64,000 nt of DNA from Heligmosomoides polygyrus polygyrus (GCA_947396885.1 OX377204.1:95800728-95864727); one strand, 5' to 3'. Counted from the first letter of the stretch, positions 23,050 through 33,584 are shown. The notes: generated by a model from the sequence alone, not told the origin. Translations and numbers: made by a program.

Positions 23050-23990
23050 TTTTATAGCCTTTAACTAAGATTGTTATCCACTTCTTTATTCAGCTTACAT
23101 TTCGGCGAATTTTGCCTTCTTCAGAGCCTGAGATAATCGGAAGCATCTACAACACTACCAGTCCAAACATCATTTCATAGTACAAGGTACTAATTTCAAC
23201 GAAAATAGAGGCATCACCTATCAGCATAGTTTTAATTGGACGACTAACCTTCGAGGTGGATGCCGAAGCGGTCCACCAAACACTCGCAGATGGACGTAAA
23301 CGTGGTTGAATGAGTTTCACCCCCGGAGACCACCTGACTTAATTATCCTGTGGATAAGGTCATAAAGATCGAAACTCGCCTGGCACTCTTTCTTCCGATT
23401 GACACGAGGACTCATAGCTGTGATCAGAAGCGCTCATAATGTCCTGTGCGCTGACATGCCACTCTCTCGCGCTAAGATCGACACAGAGACCTCTAACAAT
23501 GCGCCGGCATAGCACAGGACCCTGCATTTCCCCAAGATGGACTCATGCATGATCTTATCTACAGGGTGCTTCTGATCACAGCTATGAATCCTCTGGCGAA
23601 CCGGAAGAAAGTTTGCCTGGCCGTAACAAAAGAGCTGGCTCCCTTCCCAAACTTCGATGAGTTTTGATCTGCATGAGCTTATCCATAGGGCGATTAAGTT
23701 GGGTGGCCTCGAGGAATGAAGCTCAGTCACCAACGTCTAGATTCATCTGCGGGAGTTTGATGGTGCGTTTCGGCATCCGCTTGAAAGGGTAGTCGTTCCA
23801 TTTAAAACTCTGCTGTTAGGTCATGCTTTTATTTTCGTTGAGATTAGTACCCTTTGTTATGACATGATGCTTGGGCTGGTAGTGTTATAAATGTTCCCAA
23901 CTATTCCAGGCTCGGAAGAAGGCGAAACTCGCCGAAACCTAACCCAAATAAAAAAGTAAATAACATTCTTGGTTAACGGCTGTAACAAAA
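23050..23990. mobile_element. Foldback with ACATTTCGGCGAATTTTGCC ends
   Basis: The left end (CATTTCGGCGAATTTTGCCT, then TCTTCAGAGCCTGAG) matches the inverse of the right end (GGCTCGGAAGAAGGCGAAACTC). The middle contains GTGCTTCTGATCACAGCTAT and an inverse copy of it near 23420, so there is a second inner inverted repeat. No transposase frame seen. Confidence 0.6.
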
Positions 23991-24127
23991 ACACATTAAT
24001 AGGTTAACAACGCCATGCCAAGATTTATCGAAAGTTCAACACGGGCAGTCTTTCTTTTGTTTTTTGCTGAATTTGTTTTGCTTCCTAAAATTGAAATTAA
24101 CTCCATTGAATCTCTTAAGTGGGAAGT

Positions 24128-24775
24128 TTCATAGTGATTCACTCACTATTGACTGAAAGAAGTTCTGCGCCTGAGATCGGAGAATATTTGCAGGTTTAGG
24201 CACGGTTTCGAACATGTAGTTTTTGGAAAATGTGAATGTGAGTTGTGAGCAGTCCGTTCCAAGATTGTACGGCTCGATGCAAAAGTTTTTGAAATTTTTT
24301 TGTTCCGGTTTTTGATAGGCGTTAACGGGTTGCGTTGGGGTGAAATTCAAACTTGAGGCGCGGCTTAAACAAAACGGCTTTTTCGAACGTTCACCTGTAT
24401 CACCTGTCGTGCCGCTGATCATCGACTTGCTCGAGCGGGCGCCAGAAGCGTCTCCATTGGTCCCTGTCGCGTGCCAGAGTGCTCCAGTGGATGCTCCTCG
24501 CTCGAGGGACACGAAGAGCGTCATATCGATCTAAATCCAAAATAGCAGCAGTGGGTCATTTTCACCCCGACGTAACCAGCTAGCGTTCATCAAAAACCGC
24601 AGCCAAAATTTTTCGAGAATCTTATGCCTCGAGTTATCTAACCTTGGAACGGACTGCTTACAACTGACAGACATTCAGTATTTTCCGATGATTACAAGTT
24701 AGAAACCCTGCCTAGGCCTGTAAACATTCTCCGATCTCAGGTGCAGATCCTTTTCTCAGTGAATAGTGAATAAAG
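24128..24775. mobile_element. Foldback interrupted by RTE fragment
   Basis: 24128-24260 and 24640-24775 are inverted copies (GCGCCTGAGATCGGAGAATA on the left against ATTCTCCGATCTCAGGTGC on the right). An RTE 3' fragment (24385-24530, minus) sits between them. Confidence 0.6.
24385..24530 (-). mobile_element. RTE-type LINE 3' fragment
   Basis: Same words as 33590-33720 (CCTGTCGCGTGCCAGAGTGC, GAGGGACACGAAGAGCGTCA). Confidence 0.7.
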
Positions 24776-25002
24776 CAGTAAGAAGCCTACCAAGTTTACG
24801 ATGGATGTTAGCCGAGGTTGACGACGGAACCATTGGATTTGGCAAGCAATACCAGTTCTTATTCTTATAGAAAATATCCTCCTAGAACTGATGGGACCGA
24901 ACTGTTCCTATAAATATCCGAAACTCACTACCTGTTGTCCTTTCAATAAAACCTAGAGAATATATACTTGAATACTTCGCGCGTATCGGTATCTAGAGCT
25001 GT

Positions 25003-25200
25003 CATAACGAAGTTTTGTTGCGATCAAAACTTCTAGCGCCAGGCGGGACTCGAAACCGCACCTCCCTCTAACCGGGCGGGAATGCTCTACGCCATTACAC
25101 CACCGGCGCCGTTTGATCGAACGCAACATCCACACCTCGTGGGACCGACCAGCACTCACCCGTATCCGGGATGAGCTGGCCGCTGATATCAGCATGAAAC
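25003..25200 (-). mobile_element. tRNA-derived SINE, family 2
   Basis: On the minus strand: GGCGCCGGTGGTGTAATGGC as a tRNA 5' part, GGTTTCGAGTCCCGCC as B box, CTGGCGC as the 3' acceptor strand, then AGAAGTTTTGATCGCAACAA. The 7-bp acceptor stem can pair but the anticodon arm is poor, so not a functional tRNA. Confidence 0.75.
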
Positions 25201-25239
25201 CAGTTAAGCTGATGGTCTTGATAGAAACGATTGGTATCT

Positions 25240-25515
25240 AGAGCGTTTGTAGCGCAGTCGGATGGGCCGGCTCCCCATGCAGCTCAAATCCATATTTGGT
25301 TCGGCGATCCCACTCAAGCTAACCAATCCTCCCTCCGGAGTTGGCGAATCGGTAGCAAACTTGTCTGGGAAGGATAAAGCATTGACATGTTCATCGGCTG
25401 GCCACCGTCGTTGTAAAGGCCAAACTCATTCAAATTGCCTCTACAATATTCCGTAGAAGTACATTGCGTAGCGCATTCCAAAAGGGATTAAGCAAACTCC
25501 TTTATCCTTTTATAT
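25240..25515 (+). mobile_element. tRNA-derived SINE, family 1, diverged
   Basis: A box TAGCGCAGTCGGATGG, a degraded B-box region and the usual body and CTTTATCC tail. Confidence 0.75.
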
Positions 25516-25759
25516 TTTGCAAAATTGTTTCAATTGTGGTTTCCGTTCCATCTTGGATCCTGCGATGAGACTTTGATCATATAGAAGAAGGTCCTAGTTG
25601 AAGAATGTTTTCACCAACAGTTGAAGACGTTTGTAGCTTACATGATAATGGGTAAAGGGTAAAGGCGTTAGCGAATCCTTTGCATGGGTTAGCATTCAGT
25701 TTACCGATGGAGGTTTGAGTCTCGCCTGAGGTCGTTTTGATCACAACCTACCTTCCTTA

Positions 25760-26135
25760 TGCCTGCAGTATCCCAACTTTACGGCTTCTTGTACCCTGAC
25801 AATTTGGTCTATGCACTGAATAAGAAACGAGGGCCGTTCATTTATCAACGCAGCCGCGGAACGTACCACGCATTCTACTTCTGCGTGGTATACTTCTGCG
25901 AGGCAATTTGAATGCATATTTAGCCAATATAATACCCTGCGGTGGCCATCCGATGGACAAGTCACTATGTTCTCCCTACCTGATAGCTGTGGTGCCAATT
26001 TACGTACTCCGGAGGTGGAAGGCTTGCGTGACCTGAACGGAAGATCCGAACCAGGAAGCTCGAACTCGGCGCACACGACAGTCGGTGCTTCATCCGACTG
26101 CGCTACCACGTGCCTCAGCTTAAGTAATAGCCTTT
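25760..26135 (-). mobile_element. tRNA-derived SINE, family 1, diverged
   Basis: Inverse orientation; head at about 26120 (AGCGCAGTCGGATG inverted), B-box region GGTTCGGATCTTCCG and body words GCATATTTAGCC. The insert lies right before EMC6 exon 1. Confidence 0.7.
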
Positions 26136-26189
26136 TCTTGGGCAAATTGCAATCGTGAATCTTTTCTGCACTTTTTCGAATTTCCACGT

Positions 26190-26195
26190 TTTTAG
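26190..26195 (+). promoter_or_regulatory. Candidate spliced-leader acceptor of EMC6
   Basis: TTTTTAG ends exactly at the ATG. Nematode spliced-leader acceptors have this form. Whether a leader is added here cannot be seen in the genomic sequence. Confidence 0.5.
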
Positions 26196-26227
26196 ATGGC
26201 GGTTACTCGAAAATCGGCCTTATATAC
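26196..26227 (+). CDS. emc-6: EMC6 exon 1
   Basis: Encodes [10 protein letters not shown] plus two bases; donor TATAC|GTAGCA is weak but the only one that keeps frame with exon 2. Confidence 0.8.
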
Positions 26228-28806
26228 GTAGCAAAAAGCCTAAAGCCTAGATATATTAGAACTGTGAAACGACTAACAAGCTGTCGATGGTTTGTTTCAG
26301 TGAATCTGCCATGCGAAATAACTTCAGCGCACTAGAATACAGCCGAACGTGTCAGGCCGCCGCCTCTGGAATGGCTGCAGGTATGGCTTTCTGTTGTGTC
26401 ACTGATCATCATTTCAACTTTCCACACGAAATAGTTCATTTTCAGGAATTCTCGGACTAACAGGAATTCCTGGATTCATTTTCTACTTCGTCACGGTGGC
26501 CATTCAGGTAAGAGCGCTATATGTTAGAACGCTTGCGGGCTCCTGAACAACTAGTTAGGCATTATATGATTTGCTCTATCTTCGATCAAATAAATAAATA
26601 ATTAAAATACGGTAGTGATCTACATGACATTGACCCAGTCAGCAATTAAATTACGCTAGGACATTCGTTTCCATGATACCCCGGGCTAGGATGGACCCAA
26701 ACTCTCACAGAAATGACTTGGCCAGAATAGCTGTTTATGCAGATGAAAAATGCAGCAGGCAGGTCTCAGCTACTCTTTGAAACCTTTGTTTATCTGTTAT
26801 AACGTTTTGTTGCGATCGAAGCTCTAGCGCCAGGCGGGACTCGAACCCGTACTTGCTTGCCGGGCTGGAATAACCTGCTCCCTTACACCACCGGCGCTGA
26901 CGCTTTGATCGAATGCAACATCATTGTGTCCCAGGGCCCAGATTCATCAACCACTTACCGGCCGGTAAAGGTGAAAAGTACCGCCAGACCTGATGCTGGT
27001 GAATCTTATATGAAGGTTCGGCGGTACTTTTCACCGTTACCGGCCGGTAAACGGTTGATGAACCTTGCCTCAGGCTACTTGATACATCCAGAATTCCACC
27101 TTTAGGAATCCGGTTCGAAAGTCTTTTCAATTGAGCAGGTGCATCTAAGCAGCTTTTACACTAGCAGGCGGTTTTAGGATTAAATTGAACATCCAAATCA
27201 ATACGAACGACTTTAAGGGCCTGTTCATAATTCGCGACAAGAGCGACTTGTCGCCCGTGCAAAATGTGCATATCGATTAAAACCGAGCGCGCGCCGCTGA
27301 AAAGTGTTATACTCAAGCGCCGGCGTTGTCGCTCCAGCCACTCTTGTCGCCTGTTCATAATTCCGCGCGCTGCGCTCTTGTCGCTGCTGTCGCGAAGTAT
27401 GAAGAGGTCCTAAGTAAGCCCAGAAATTTAGGAAAGCTGGAACGCATTTTTCGAAAAGGTTATTTGAACTTCGCTGATAACTTATTAACCGTCTATGCAA
27501 AATTAGCAGAAATGAACAACTCCGCATGAATCCTCGCAGAATGTTCTTGCAGCTATTTTAGATGAGTGAGTGTTTTAAGCTCAGTTTCTAGTGCGAGAGA
27601 AGCAAACGCGTTTTGAACAAGAGCATGGCCTAGTCCATCCACATGACAAACTGAAAGGTTTTTGCTTTTAGCACTGCAAACGAACCTTGAAACAGTTCTT
27701 CATCTAAAACTAGAAGAATTTTATGAGCATTTAAGCAAAGCGTTTCACGTCCAACTCTCGATTGTCATCTTTGACGTTGTAATAGGCGAGCAGTTTCTTC
27801 AGCGTAGGCAAGATTGTTGCAATTCTTTATTGCGACTCACGTTTCGGCGTTGTCGTCTTCTTTAGAGCCTCAAACTTGGATAAGAAAACACATCCTCCGA
27901 TTAATTGCCCAAGTTTGAGGCTCTGTAGAAGGCGACAACGCCGAAGCGTAAGCCGCAATAAAGAATTGCAACAATCTTGCCTACGCTGAAGAAACTGCTC
28001 GTATATTTATTAAACACCGTCCATTTTTGGTCATTTTGCACAGGCGCTTGATAACTTGTCAAAGAAAGTTGAAGTAGCCTTGTAAAAAGAAGATTATTCC
28101 GACTTTTCTGAACGTTTGGTTTTACCTAAAGATGATTGTTTTGGTTTTGATGTTCAGTTTGATCCTAACACTGTCCAACCTGGTGTGGAAAGCGTCTATG
28201 TCTATTTTGGCGGGAAAATTGTGTATTCGTTTGCTATAATGATTTAACGGGACCCTCTTCGCTGTCCACTTTGCGCCTGAAATTTGTCATTACCTTCACC
28301 AACTCAGACGAAGTTGGTTAGTGACCGAGTAGGAAAGGGTTTGGAACAGATTTAGTGCTCAGTTTGAACCTTGTCGTCTTTCAGATACTTAGTTAGTTAG
28401 TAAGCGACAATGAAAGGGTTTGCAACCGAGCACGAAAGACGGCCACGCCTCCGGCACCACGTGTTACTAATGCGCAGCGGGAGGCGTGGCCAGCTTTCGT
28501 GCTCAGTTCCAAACCCTTTCATGGTCGGTTACTAACCAACTTATTGTCTGGGACACGACAGGGTTCAAACCGAGCAGTTATTGTGTTCCAAAACCTTTCA
28601 TGCTCGGTCACTAACCGACTTGTCTGAGGAGAACAGTGCTCAGGTATTGTCTTGTTTAGGCTTTGTTCTGGGAGGCGAAGGCTGGCTTCGAATGGCGATC
28701 GTACTTCTTGGACCGCACGCTTTCGGTAACGCACTCACTCGTCGGCGGACTGTTCACTTACGTTCTGTTCTGGGTCTTCCTCTACGGGATGGTGCACGTG
28801 TATTAG
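26196..28806 (+). CDS. emc-6: EMC6, ER membrane protein complex subunit 6 (complete)
   Basis: Four exons, 26196-26227, 26301-26380, 26446-26507 and 28660-28806, join to a 106-aa protein; vertebrate EMC6 has 110. Phases are 2, 1 and 0 and every junction is GT-AG. EMC6 is a small ER membrane protein of the EMC insertase, which places tail-anchored and multi-pass proteins into the ER membrane. Visible family marks are the [10 protein letters not shown] segment at the start of the first membrane helix, the strongly conserved GILGLTG turn, a GFIFYF helix, and the C-terminal [10 protein letters not shown] plus FLYGMVHVY ending. The start is the only ATG after an acceptor-like TTTTTAG. Intron 3 (2.15 kb) carries a SINE, three MITEs/hairpins and other repeats; introns 1 and 2 are 73 and 65 bp. 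Confidence 0.95.
26301..26380 (+). CDS. emc-6: EMC6 exon 2
   Basis: Acceptor TTGTTTCAG, donor GCAG|GTATGG, 80 bp. Encodes [20 protein letters not shown] and the next six residues. Confidence 0.93.
26446..26507 (+). CDS. emc-6: EMC6 exon 3
   Basis: Acceptor CATTTTCAG, donor CAG|GTAAGA, 62 bp. Encodes [15 protein letters not shown] and the start of the next loop. Confidence 0.95.
26798..26930 (-). mobile_element. tRNA-derived SINE, family 2 (EMC6 intron 3)
   Basis: GCGCCAGGCGGGACTCGAAC is the inverted acceptor/B-box end; CACCGGCGCTGACGC the 5' end. Decayed middle. Confidence 0.7.
26943..27062. mobile_element. Hairpin MITE, TTCATCAAC ends
   Basis: 43-bp arms: TTCATCAACCACTTACCGGC on the left, its inverse on the right, with ACCGGCCGGTAA twice and GGCGGTACTTTTCACC at the inner end. 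Related to 37810-38040 and 58990-59550. Confidence 0.8.
27217..27410. mobile_element. PIF/Harbinger-like MITE, TAA duplication
   Basis: Starts GGGCCTGTTCATAATTCGCG and ends CGCGAAGTATGAAGAGGTCC; TAA on both sides. The internal TTGTCGCTC/GAGCGACAA words form a stem. Confidence 0.72.
27782..28010. mobile_element. Near-perfect palindromic element
   Basis: 229 bp. The left arm (GAGCAGTTTCTTCAGCGTAG, GCAAGATTGTTGCAATTCTT) is repeated inverted on the right, with AACACATCCTCCGATTAATT at the tip. The TTTCGGCGTTGTCGTCTTCT part is shared with 60530 and others. Confidence 0.8.
28307..28630. mobile_element. Foldback MITE just before EMC6 exon 4
   Basis: Left end CAGACGAAGTTGGTTAGTGA, right end its inverse, with a second pair (CGAGCACGAAAGACGGCCAC against GGCGTGGCCAGCTTTCGTGC) in the middle. 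Its right end is only 30 bp from the EMC6 splice acceptor. Confidence 0.75.
28660..28806 (+). CDS. emc-6: EMC6 exon 4
   Basis: Acceptor CTTGTTTAG, 147 bp, ends TAT-TAG. Encodes the last two membrane helices including [10 protein letters not shown]. Confidence 0.95.
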   Translation, partial: ALFWEAKAGFEWRSYFLDRTLSVTHSLVGGLFTYVLFWVFLYGMVHVY

Positions 28807-29110
28807 CTAAGTCAGCTGAAGTCCTCTATGTTCGTGTCATTTGTCACGTTGTCGCTCTCAAACACGATTACCAGGCCGCCTTTTATGCGAGTAAAGCTGC
28901 CGACATTACTCCATTGTATGCTGTTGTGATCGTGGTAATAACTGTTGTCCTCAAGTTCTTCTGGGGCAGCGGATTTCTGTGATTTGATCAGGATTTGATT
29001 CCATCGTCGTTATGACAATAAGAAACCGCATCAGCGCCACGAAGTATTTATTGTTCGTTCGTTGTAAATATAATAAAGATGACGAGATTCATGCTTGAAG
29101 TCCAATAAAC
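28807..29110 (+). promoter_or_regulatory. EMC6 3' region with poly-A signals
   Basis: AATAAA at 29072-29077 and again near 29104. One frame stays open from upstream to 28981 and ends with a hydrophobic stretch YAVVIVVITVVLKFFWGSGF; no ATG-led or spliced gene could be built, so I leave it as 3' UTR (see findings). Confidence 0.5.
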
Positions 29111-29159
29111 GTTGATGCTTTTATGTGTGCTGTGCAAAGACTGCTGAATTAGTTCATTT

Positions 29160-29440
29160 TCTATAAGCCTCAAGTGGTAACCTATTGAGGTTGTAAGCTG
29201 TTATAACGATGTTTTGTTGCGATCAAAACTCTAGCGCTGCGCGGGACTCGAACCAGCACTTCTTGCTGACCCGGCGGGAATGCTCTACAACACTACACCA
29301 CAGCCGCTATTAGATCGAGCATTCCCGCCCGGTCAGCAAGAAGTGCGAGTTCGAGTCCCGGCTGGCGCTAGAGTTTTGATAGTAACAAGACGTCGTTATA
29401 ACAGCTTACAACCTCAATAACAGCCACTTGAGGCTTAATG
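29160..29440. mobile_element. Head-to-head pair of family-2 SINEs (palindrome)
   Basis: Left copy inverted, right copy forward, so two tRNA-like promoters would point outward. The flanks AAGCCTCAAGTGGTAACCTA and CAATAACAGCCACTTGAGGC are also inverse, so the whole 280 bp is one palindrome. Confidence 0.75.
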
Positions 29441-29642
29441 GAAATGAATTATTTCAGCAACAAGGCATCGTTGTAACGACTGCTGAATTCTTCAGCCAGG
29501 TATGGCTTTTACATTATGAAGAATGACCACGGATCGTTGGTCACCTGTCGTTGGTCATCTATCGTTCCGTTGATTGCTCAAGAGGACACCAGCAACGTCT
29601 CCATTCGTCCTTGTTGCGTGCCAGAGTGCCCCAATTGATCTA

Positions 29643-30528
29643 CCAGGCTATCCAATAATTCCTGTCCGAAAATTTTCAAATTTCTATAATTTTCCTTAGA
29701 AGTGTTATAATATCAGGCAAGTGTAAAAACCTTATAGAAGGTTCTCCAGAGTTCCACGCTAGGGGTATATAAGGCGCAGCCACCGCGTCTAGCTACCAGT
29801 ACAAGCTAAAATGGACCAAGGTCGAATTCGTACGTTCGTGTACTACGAGCGGCTGCTGGGCAACGACACGGGCACCGCGGTCGCCAACATCTGCAGAGCG
29901 TGCAAGAAGGATGGTGTCCCTTCTTGCGGGCGCTGGTTCAATCGTTTCGAGAGCGGCGACACGAGCCTCGAGGACAGGAAACACCCGCTGAAGATCATGC
30001 TCTGCTGCTGGTGGGACGCCAAGGGCATGCTGTACTTCGAGCTGCTCCCGCAAGGCAGGACGGTCACCGCCTCCATCTACACCGATCAGCTCGAGAAACT
30101 AGCTGCCGCCATCCGAGAAAAGCGTCCCCGACGGGCCTCGGTACACCTGCTGCACGACAACGCGCGCCCCCACGTGGCGAAGGAGACCCAGCAGAAGTTG
30201 GCGACGCTCGGGTGGGAGACGGTTGCCCATCCGCCGTATTCCCCGGACCTCGCCCCCTCCGACTACCACTTGTTCCGCCCGCTGAAGCACCATTTGGCCG
30301 GAAGAAAATTCACCAACTACGACAACCTCAAATCCGACATCGCGGACTTCTTCATCGCGGTCGCAGCCACCGAACTTCTGGGCGAAGGGCATCGACGACC
30401 TGCCCACTCGATGGGCCACTGTTGTGGATAACTGTGATGATTACATTGTTGATTAGACTTGTTTTTCAATAGAGTTGAAAAAATTAAAAATGGTGAAATT
30501 TTCGGACAAGAATTATTGGACAGCCTGG
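29643..30528 (+). mobile_element. Mariner element, internally deleted
   Basis: Inverted ends begin CCAGGCTATCCAATAATTCC and, inverted, CCAGGCTGTCCAATAATTCT, with TA on both sides. Total 886 bp, against about 1.3 kb for an intact mariner. It contains the transposase remnant described separately. Confidence 0.9.
29811..30456 (+). pseudogene. Mariner transposase, in-frame internal deletion and frameshift
   Basis: Starts MDQGRIRTFVYYE with the N-terminal helix-turn-helix (CRACKKDG...CGRWFNRFESGD...SLEDR). It then jumps directly to the catalytic half (MLCCWWDAKGMLYFELLPQG). The second DDE aspartate (LLHDNARPH) and the third (PPYSPDLAPSDYHLF, the mariner D34D pattern) are present. The first aspartate, in the TGDEKW region, is gone with roughly 130 residues; the join stays in frame. 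A 1-base shift near 30370 changes the end; the other frame carries the usual FWAKGIDDLPTRW ending and stops at 30456. So it is non-autonomous, but little decayed and GC-rich unlike its surroundings. Confidence 0.88.
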
Positions 30529-30917
30529 TACCTCGCTTGAGGAACACGATGAAGAAGTCCGACCAACACGTTGGTGAGCGTACTGACATCCCGCGGAATG
30601 TAGTCGGTGACGGCTCTCGTCCAACGGATTTCTGCCAAACGCATTACGTGACCGGCCCACCTAATTTTCGACGACTTGGCGCTTGTGACAGCGTCTCTGT
30701 TCCTCGAACGTCGACGAAGCTCGGAACTCCGAAGGCCTTCTCTAGTTCTCCTTACGGATCGTCAATAGAAGCAAATAATTCTAGAGCTTGGCTGTGCTCT
30801 GGTGATATTTGGACCAAGTTTTTTTTTCGAATCCTCTGTTGTAGCCGTGCTTGTTATGGAGTATGAGACTTTCCAGATGTTTTCTAAGATCGACGCAATG
30901 GGAGGCTATTTGTTCGA

Positions 30918-31040
30918 TCTGTCAGTCGTAGTGCATGCCACAACGTCTCCATCGGTCCATGTCGCGTGCCAGAATAGCCCAGTTGGTCCTCAGTCGTCCG
31001 AGTTCTCGTATTTTTTTGCTCGGAGTTTTCAACTGATGGA
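30918..31040 (-). mobile_element. RTE-type LINE 3' fragment
   Basis: Words CATCGGTCCATGTCGCGTGC and CCCAGTTGGTCCTCAGTCGT match the RTE end in a more diverged subfamily that recurs at 32445-32610. Confidence 0.55.
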
Positions 31041-31089
31041 TGTCAAACGAGCACGAGTGTCAGCGCAATCTTTTAAGGAAAAATAATTA

Positions 31090-31440
31090 ATTGAATTTAG
31101 TTTTAAAGCGCAAAAAGGCAGCAACCATTTCGTTGTTACGTAAAGAAGATACTACTTCATGCACTGGATCGCCACAGATTTTATTTGATTCATAGAAAAA
31201 AATCTGTTTGCGTGAAGCTATACCTTTTTCATCAATACAGCAAAAATATTTGTAGGAAAAAACACGTATTTTGGGACGTTGTTTCTTCACTTGGATGTTT
31301 CAAGTAAGTAACATCTACACTACCAATCCAATTGAATTAGCGGCCAGTTAGTCGAGTGCACGGCACGATCTCCTCTTTTAACATGTTAAAAATTGCCTCT
31401 TCGCGCCTTAAAACATATTTTGGGGCGTTGTTTTTTCTTA
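31090..31440. mobile_element. TTGGACAC-family internal fragment
   Basis: Shares the internal words (GATTTTATTTGATTCATAGA, GCACGGCACGATC, GCGCCTTAAAACA) of the elements at 16185 and 19162; ends are missing. Confidence 0.5.
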
Positions 31441-31444
31441 TCAT

Positions 31445-31800
31445 ATGTATCACCAGTCGTCCCGTGATCATCGACTTGTTCGAGCGGGCACCAGCAGCGT
31501 CTTCATTGGTCCCTGTCGCGTGCCAAAGTGCTCCAATAGATCACTCTTGCTCAAGGAACACGAAGAGCGTCATATCGTTCGTTCAGGGCTTTCACGAAGA
31601 CGTCCGACCGACGTGGGCGTCGTGGTGTTTTCTTGACATTCACGGAATCCAGTCGGTGGCGGCTTCTCCAGCGGGTCTCTACAAAGTGCATTACATGGCC
31701 GGCCCACCTAATTATCGACGACTTGGCCACAGCGTCTCTGATCTTCGAACAGCGACGAAGTTTGGAACTCCAGAGGAATTCTCTTCCCGCAGAATCAGTT
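31445..31800 (-). mobile_element. RTE-type LINE 3' fragment
   Basis: Minus-strand frame gives RWAGHVMHFVETRWRSR and then [18 protein letters not shown], the C-terminal pattern of RTE polyproteins. Confidence 0.8.
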
Positions 31801-32099
31801 AATTCATCTCTCCGTTTGTCTGTCCATCCACCCGTCCGTCCGCGCAATGGGCAGGGACATCTCATTCCGTATTCGCCGCTGCTCAGGGTTGTTCATTTGA
31901 GCTGAACATCAGGCGAATATTATGTTAGCAGGTAAACAGACATCGCACCAAGCAAGCAGAATCGATATCGGCTATTCAGTATCGATCGATATGATCGATT
32001 TCTCCTCAGAGGTGATTTGGTCACGAAAGTTTGCTTACAGGTGAACAGACCTTTCAACAAGGGCTTTTATCAGCCAGTCAATATCGATCGGTATTGTTA
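31801..32099. other. Spacer with TATCGATCGATA motif
   Basis: Contains AGTATCGATCGATATGATCG and a second AATATCGATCGGTATTG. No gene. Confidence 0.4.
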
Positions 32100-32610
32100 A
32101 TTGGTGGGCGTCTCTTGACATCCCGCAGAGTCAGTCAGTGACGGCTCTCGTCCAGCGGGAGTCTGCGAAGCGTATTACGTGGCCGGCCCACATAATTTTC
32201 GACGACTTGACCACAGTGTTTCTGATCTCCGAACGTTGACGAAGCTCGGAACATCGGAGTACTTCTCTAGTTCTTTTACGGGTCGTCAATAGAAGCAAAT
32301 AATTTTAGAGCATGGCTGTGTTTTGATGATATTTGGACCATTTTTTTCGATTTCTCCGTTTTAGCCGTGCTTGTTACGGAGTATGAGACTTCCTAAAATG
32401 CGAATGTTTTCTAAAATCGACGTAATGGGAGGTTATTTGCCTGAACTGTCGGTCATAGCGCATGTCAGCAACGTCCCCATCGGTCTATGCCACGTGCCAG
32501 AATAGCCCAGTTGGTCCTCAGTCCTCCGAGTGCATTTTTTGTTCGGAGTTTTCACTAAGCAGTTCAACCAACATGTTGATGTGGGTGTTAAAAGGGCACG
32601 AGTGTCAGCC
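32100..32610 (-). mobile_element. RTE-type LINE 3' fragments (two pieces)
   Basis: 32100-32280 and 32445-32610 repeat the order seen at 30590-31040, so the whole 30590-31080 block was duplicated or both come from one longer RTE tail. Confidence 0.6.
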
Positions 32611-32724
32611 AGAGATGAACGGATAATAAAATTCTGAAGCCCGGATAACGGATAATTTTACCCTAAATTGACCGATTAATAGAAAAAAGGATAACGAATA
32701 AGCAACAAAAATTAAAGCTGATGT

Positions 32725-32950
32725 TACAAGATGTTTTGTTATGATCAAAACTCTTGCGCCAGGCGGGACTCGAACCCGCACCTTCTTCTTTCCGGGCAGC
32801 GATACTACGCCTTACACCACCGGCGCTGTTCGATCGCACCTAACATCCGCGATATCGTCGAGGTCTGTCAGCACCCACCCATGATAACGGGATGGGCCGG
32901 CCGCTGATATCAGCCTGGAACCGATTAAGCTGAAGACCTTACTACTAACA
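32725..32950 (-). mobile_element. tRNA-derived SINE, family 2
   Basis: Good copy: inverted GCGCCAGGCGGGACTCGAAC, then CACCGGCGCTG as tRNA 5' end, followed by the CCGCTGATATCAGC word of the family body. Confidence 0.78.
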
Positions 32951-33078
32951 ATGTTCTAAAGCAAAATTTAAAACTATTTTTGAACCATTCTTTCGCCAAT
33001 AGTAGATCTATATTTGTAATACTGTCCACATGACAACTCAATCCCCTTTTAACCTTCTTATTGGTGTTCTTTGTTTAA

Positions 33079-33362
33079 GGCGCGCGATAGCGCAGTCGGA
33101 GGAGGCGCCGGCTGTCGCCTGCACCCGATACCAGGTTCCTGGTTCGGATTTCCCGCCCAGGCCAACCAAGCCTTCCATACCTCCAGGGGTCGGTGAATTG
33201 GTACCAGACTTGTCTGGGAAGGATAGAGCGCTGACTTGTTCATCGGCTGACCACCGCAAGTCATTGTATGGCCAAATACGCATTCAACTCGCCTCCACGA
33301 CATCCCGTAGAAGTAGAATGCGTGGCGCATCCAAAGGGGATTGAATAACGCCGTCCTTTATC
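33079..33362 (+). mobile_element. tRNA-derived SINE, family 1
   Basis: Full copy with A box TAGCGCAGTCGG, B box GGTTCGGATTTCC and CCTTTATCTC tail. Confidence 0.85.
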
Positions 33363-33386
33363 TCTTTATTGGCGTTCTTTGTTTAA

Positions 33387-33583
33387 GGCACGCGATAGCG
33401 CAGTCGAAGGAGGCGCCGGTTGTGGCATGCTCCGCGAATCAATATTCTTGGTTCGGATTCCCCATCCAAGTCAACGAAGCCTTCCATTCTTTTGGGCTGG
33501 AAGAGTTGGTATCAAGCTCGTCCGGGAAGAATATTGCACTGACTTGTCAATCGGCTGGCTACCGCAAGTCATTCCATAGGATA
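33387..33583 (+). mobile_element. tRNA-derived SINE, family 1, truncated copy fused to RTE tail
   Basis: Second copy in tandem, 24 bp after the first; ends in CCGCAAGTCATTCCATAGG and continues without tail into the RTE fragment. Confidence 0.75.
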
Positions 33584-33584
33584 A

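Larger units (their letters stand above)
29535..30760 (-). mobile_element. RTE-type LINE 3' fragment split by a mariner
   Basis: 29535-29640 and 30531-30760 are neighbouring parts of one RTE 3' end; removing 29643-30530 rejoins GATCTA with CCTCGCTTGAGGAACACGA, matching the GATCCTCCTCGCTCGAGGGA of the other copies. Confidence 0.78.

Noticed and set aside
28581..28806. Plus-strand frame overlapping EMC6 exon 4
   Set aside because: Shadow of EMC6, which has clear family motifs in the other frame.
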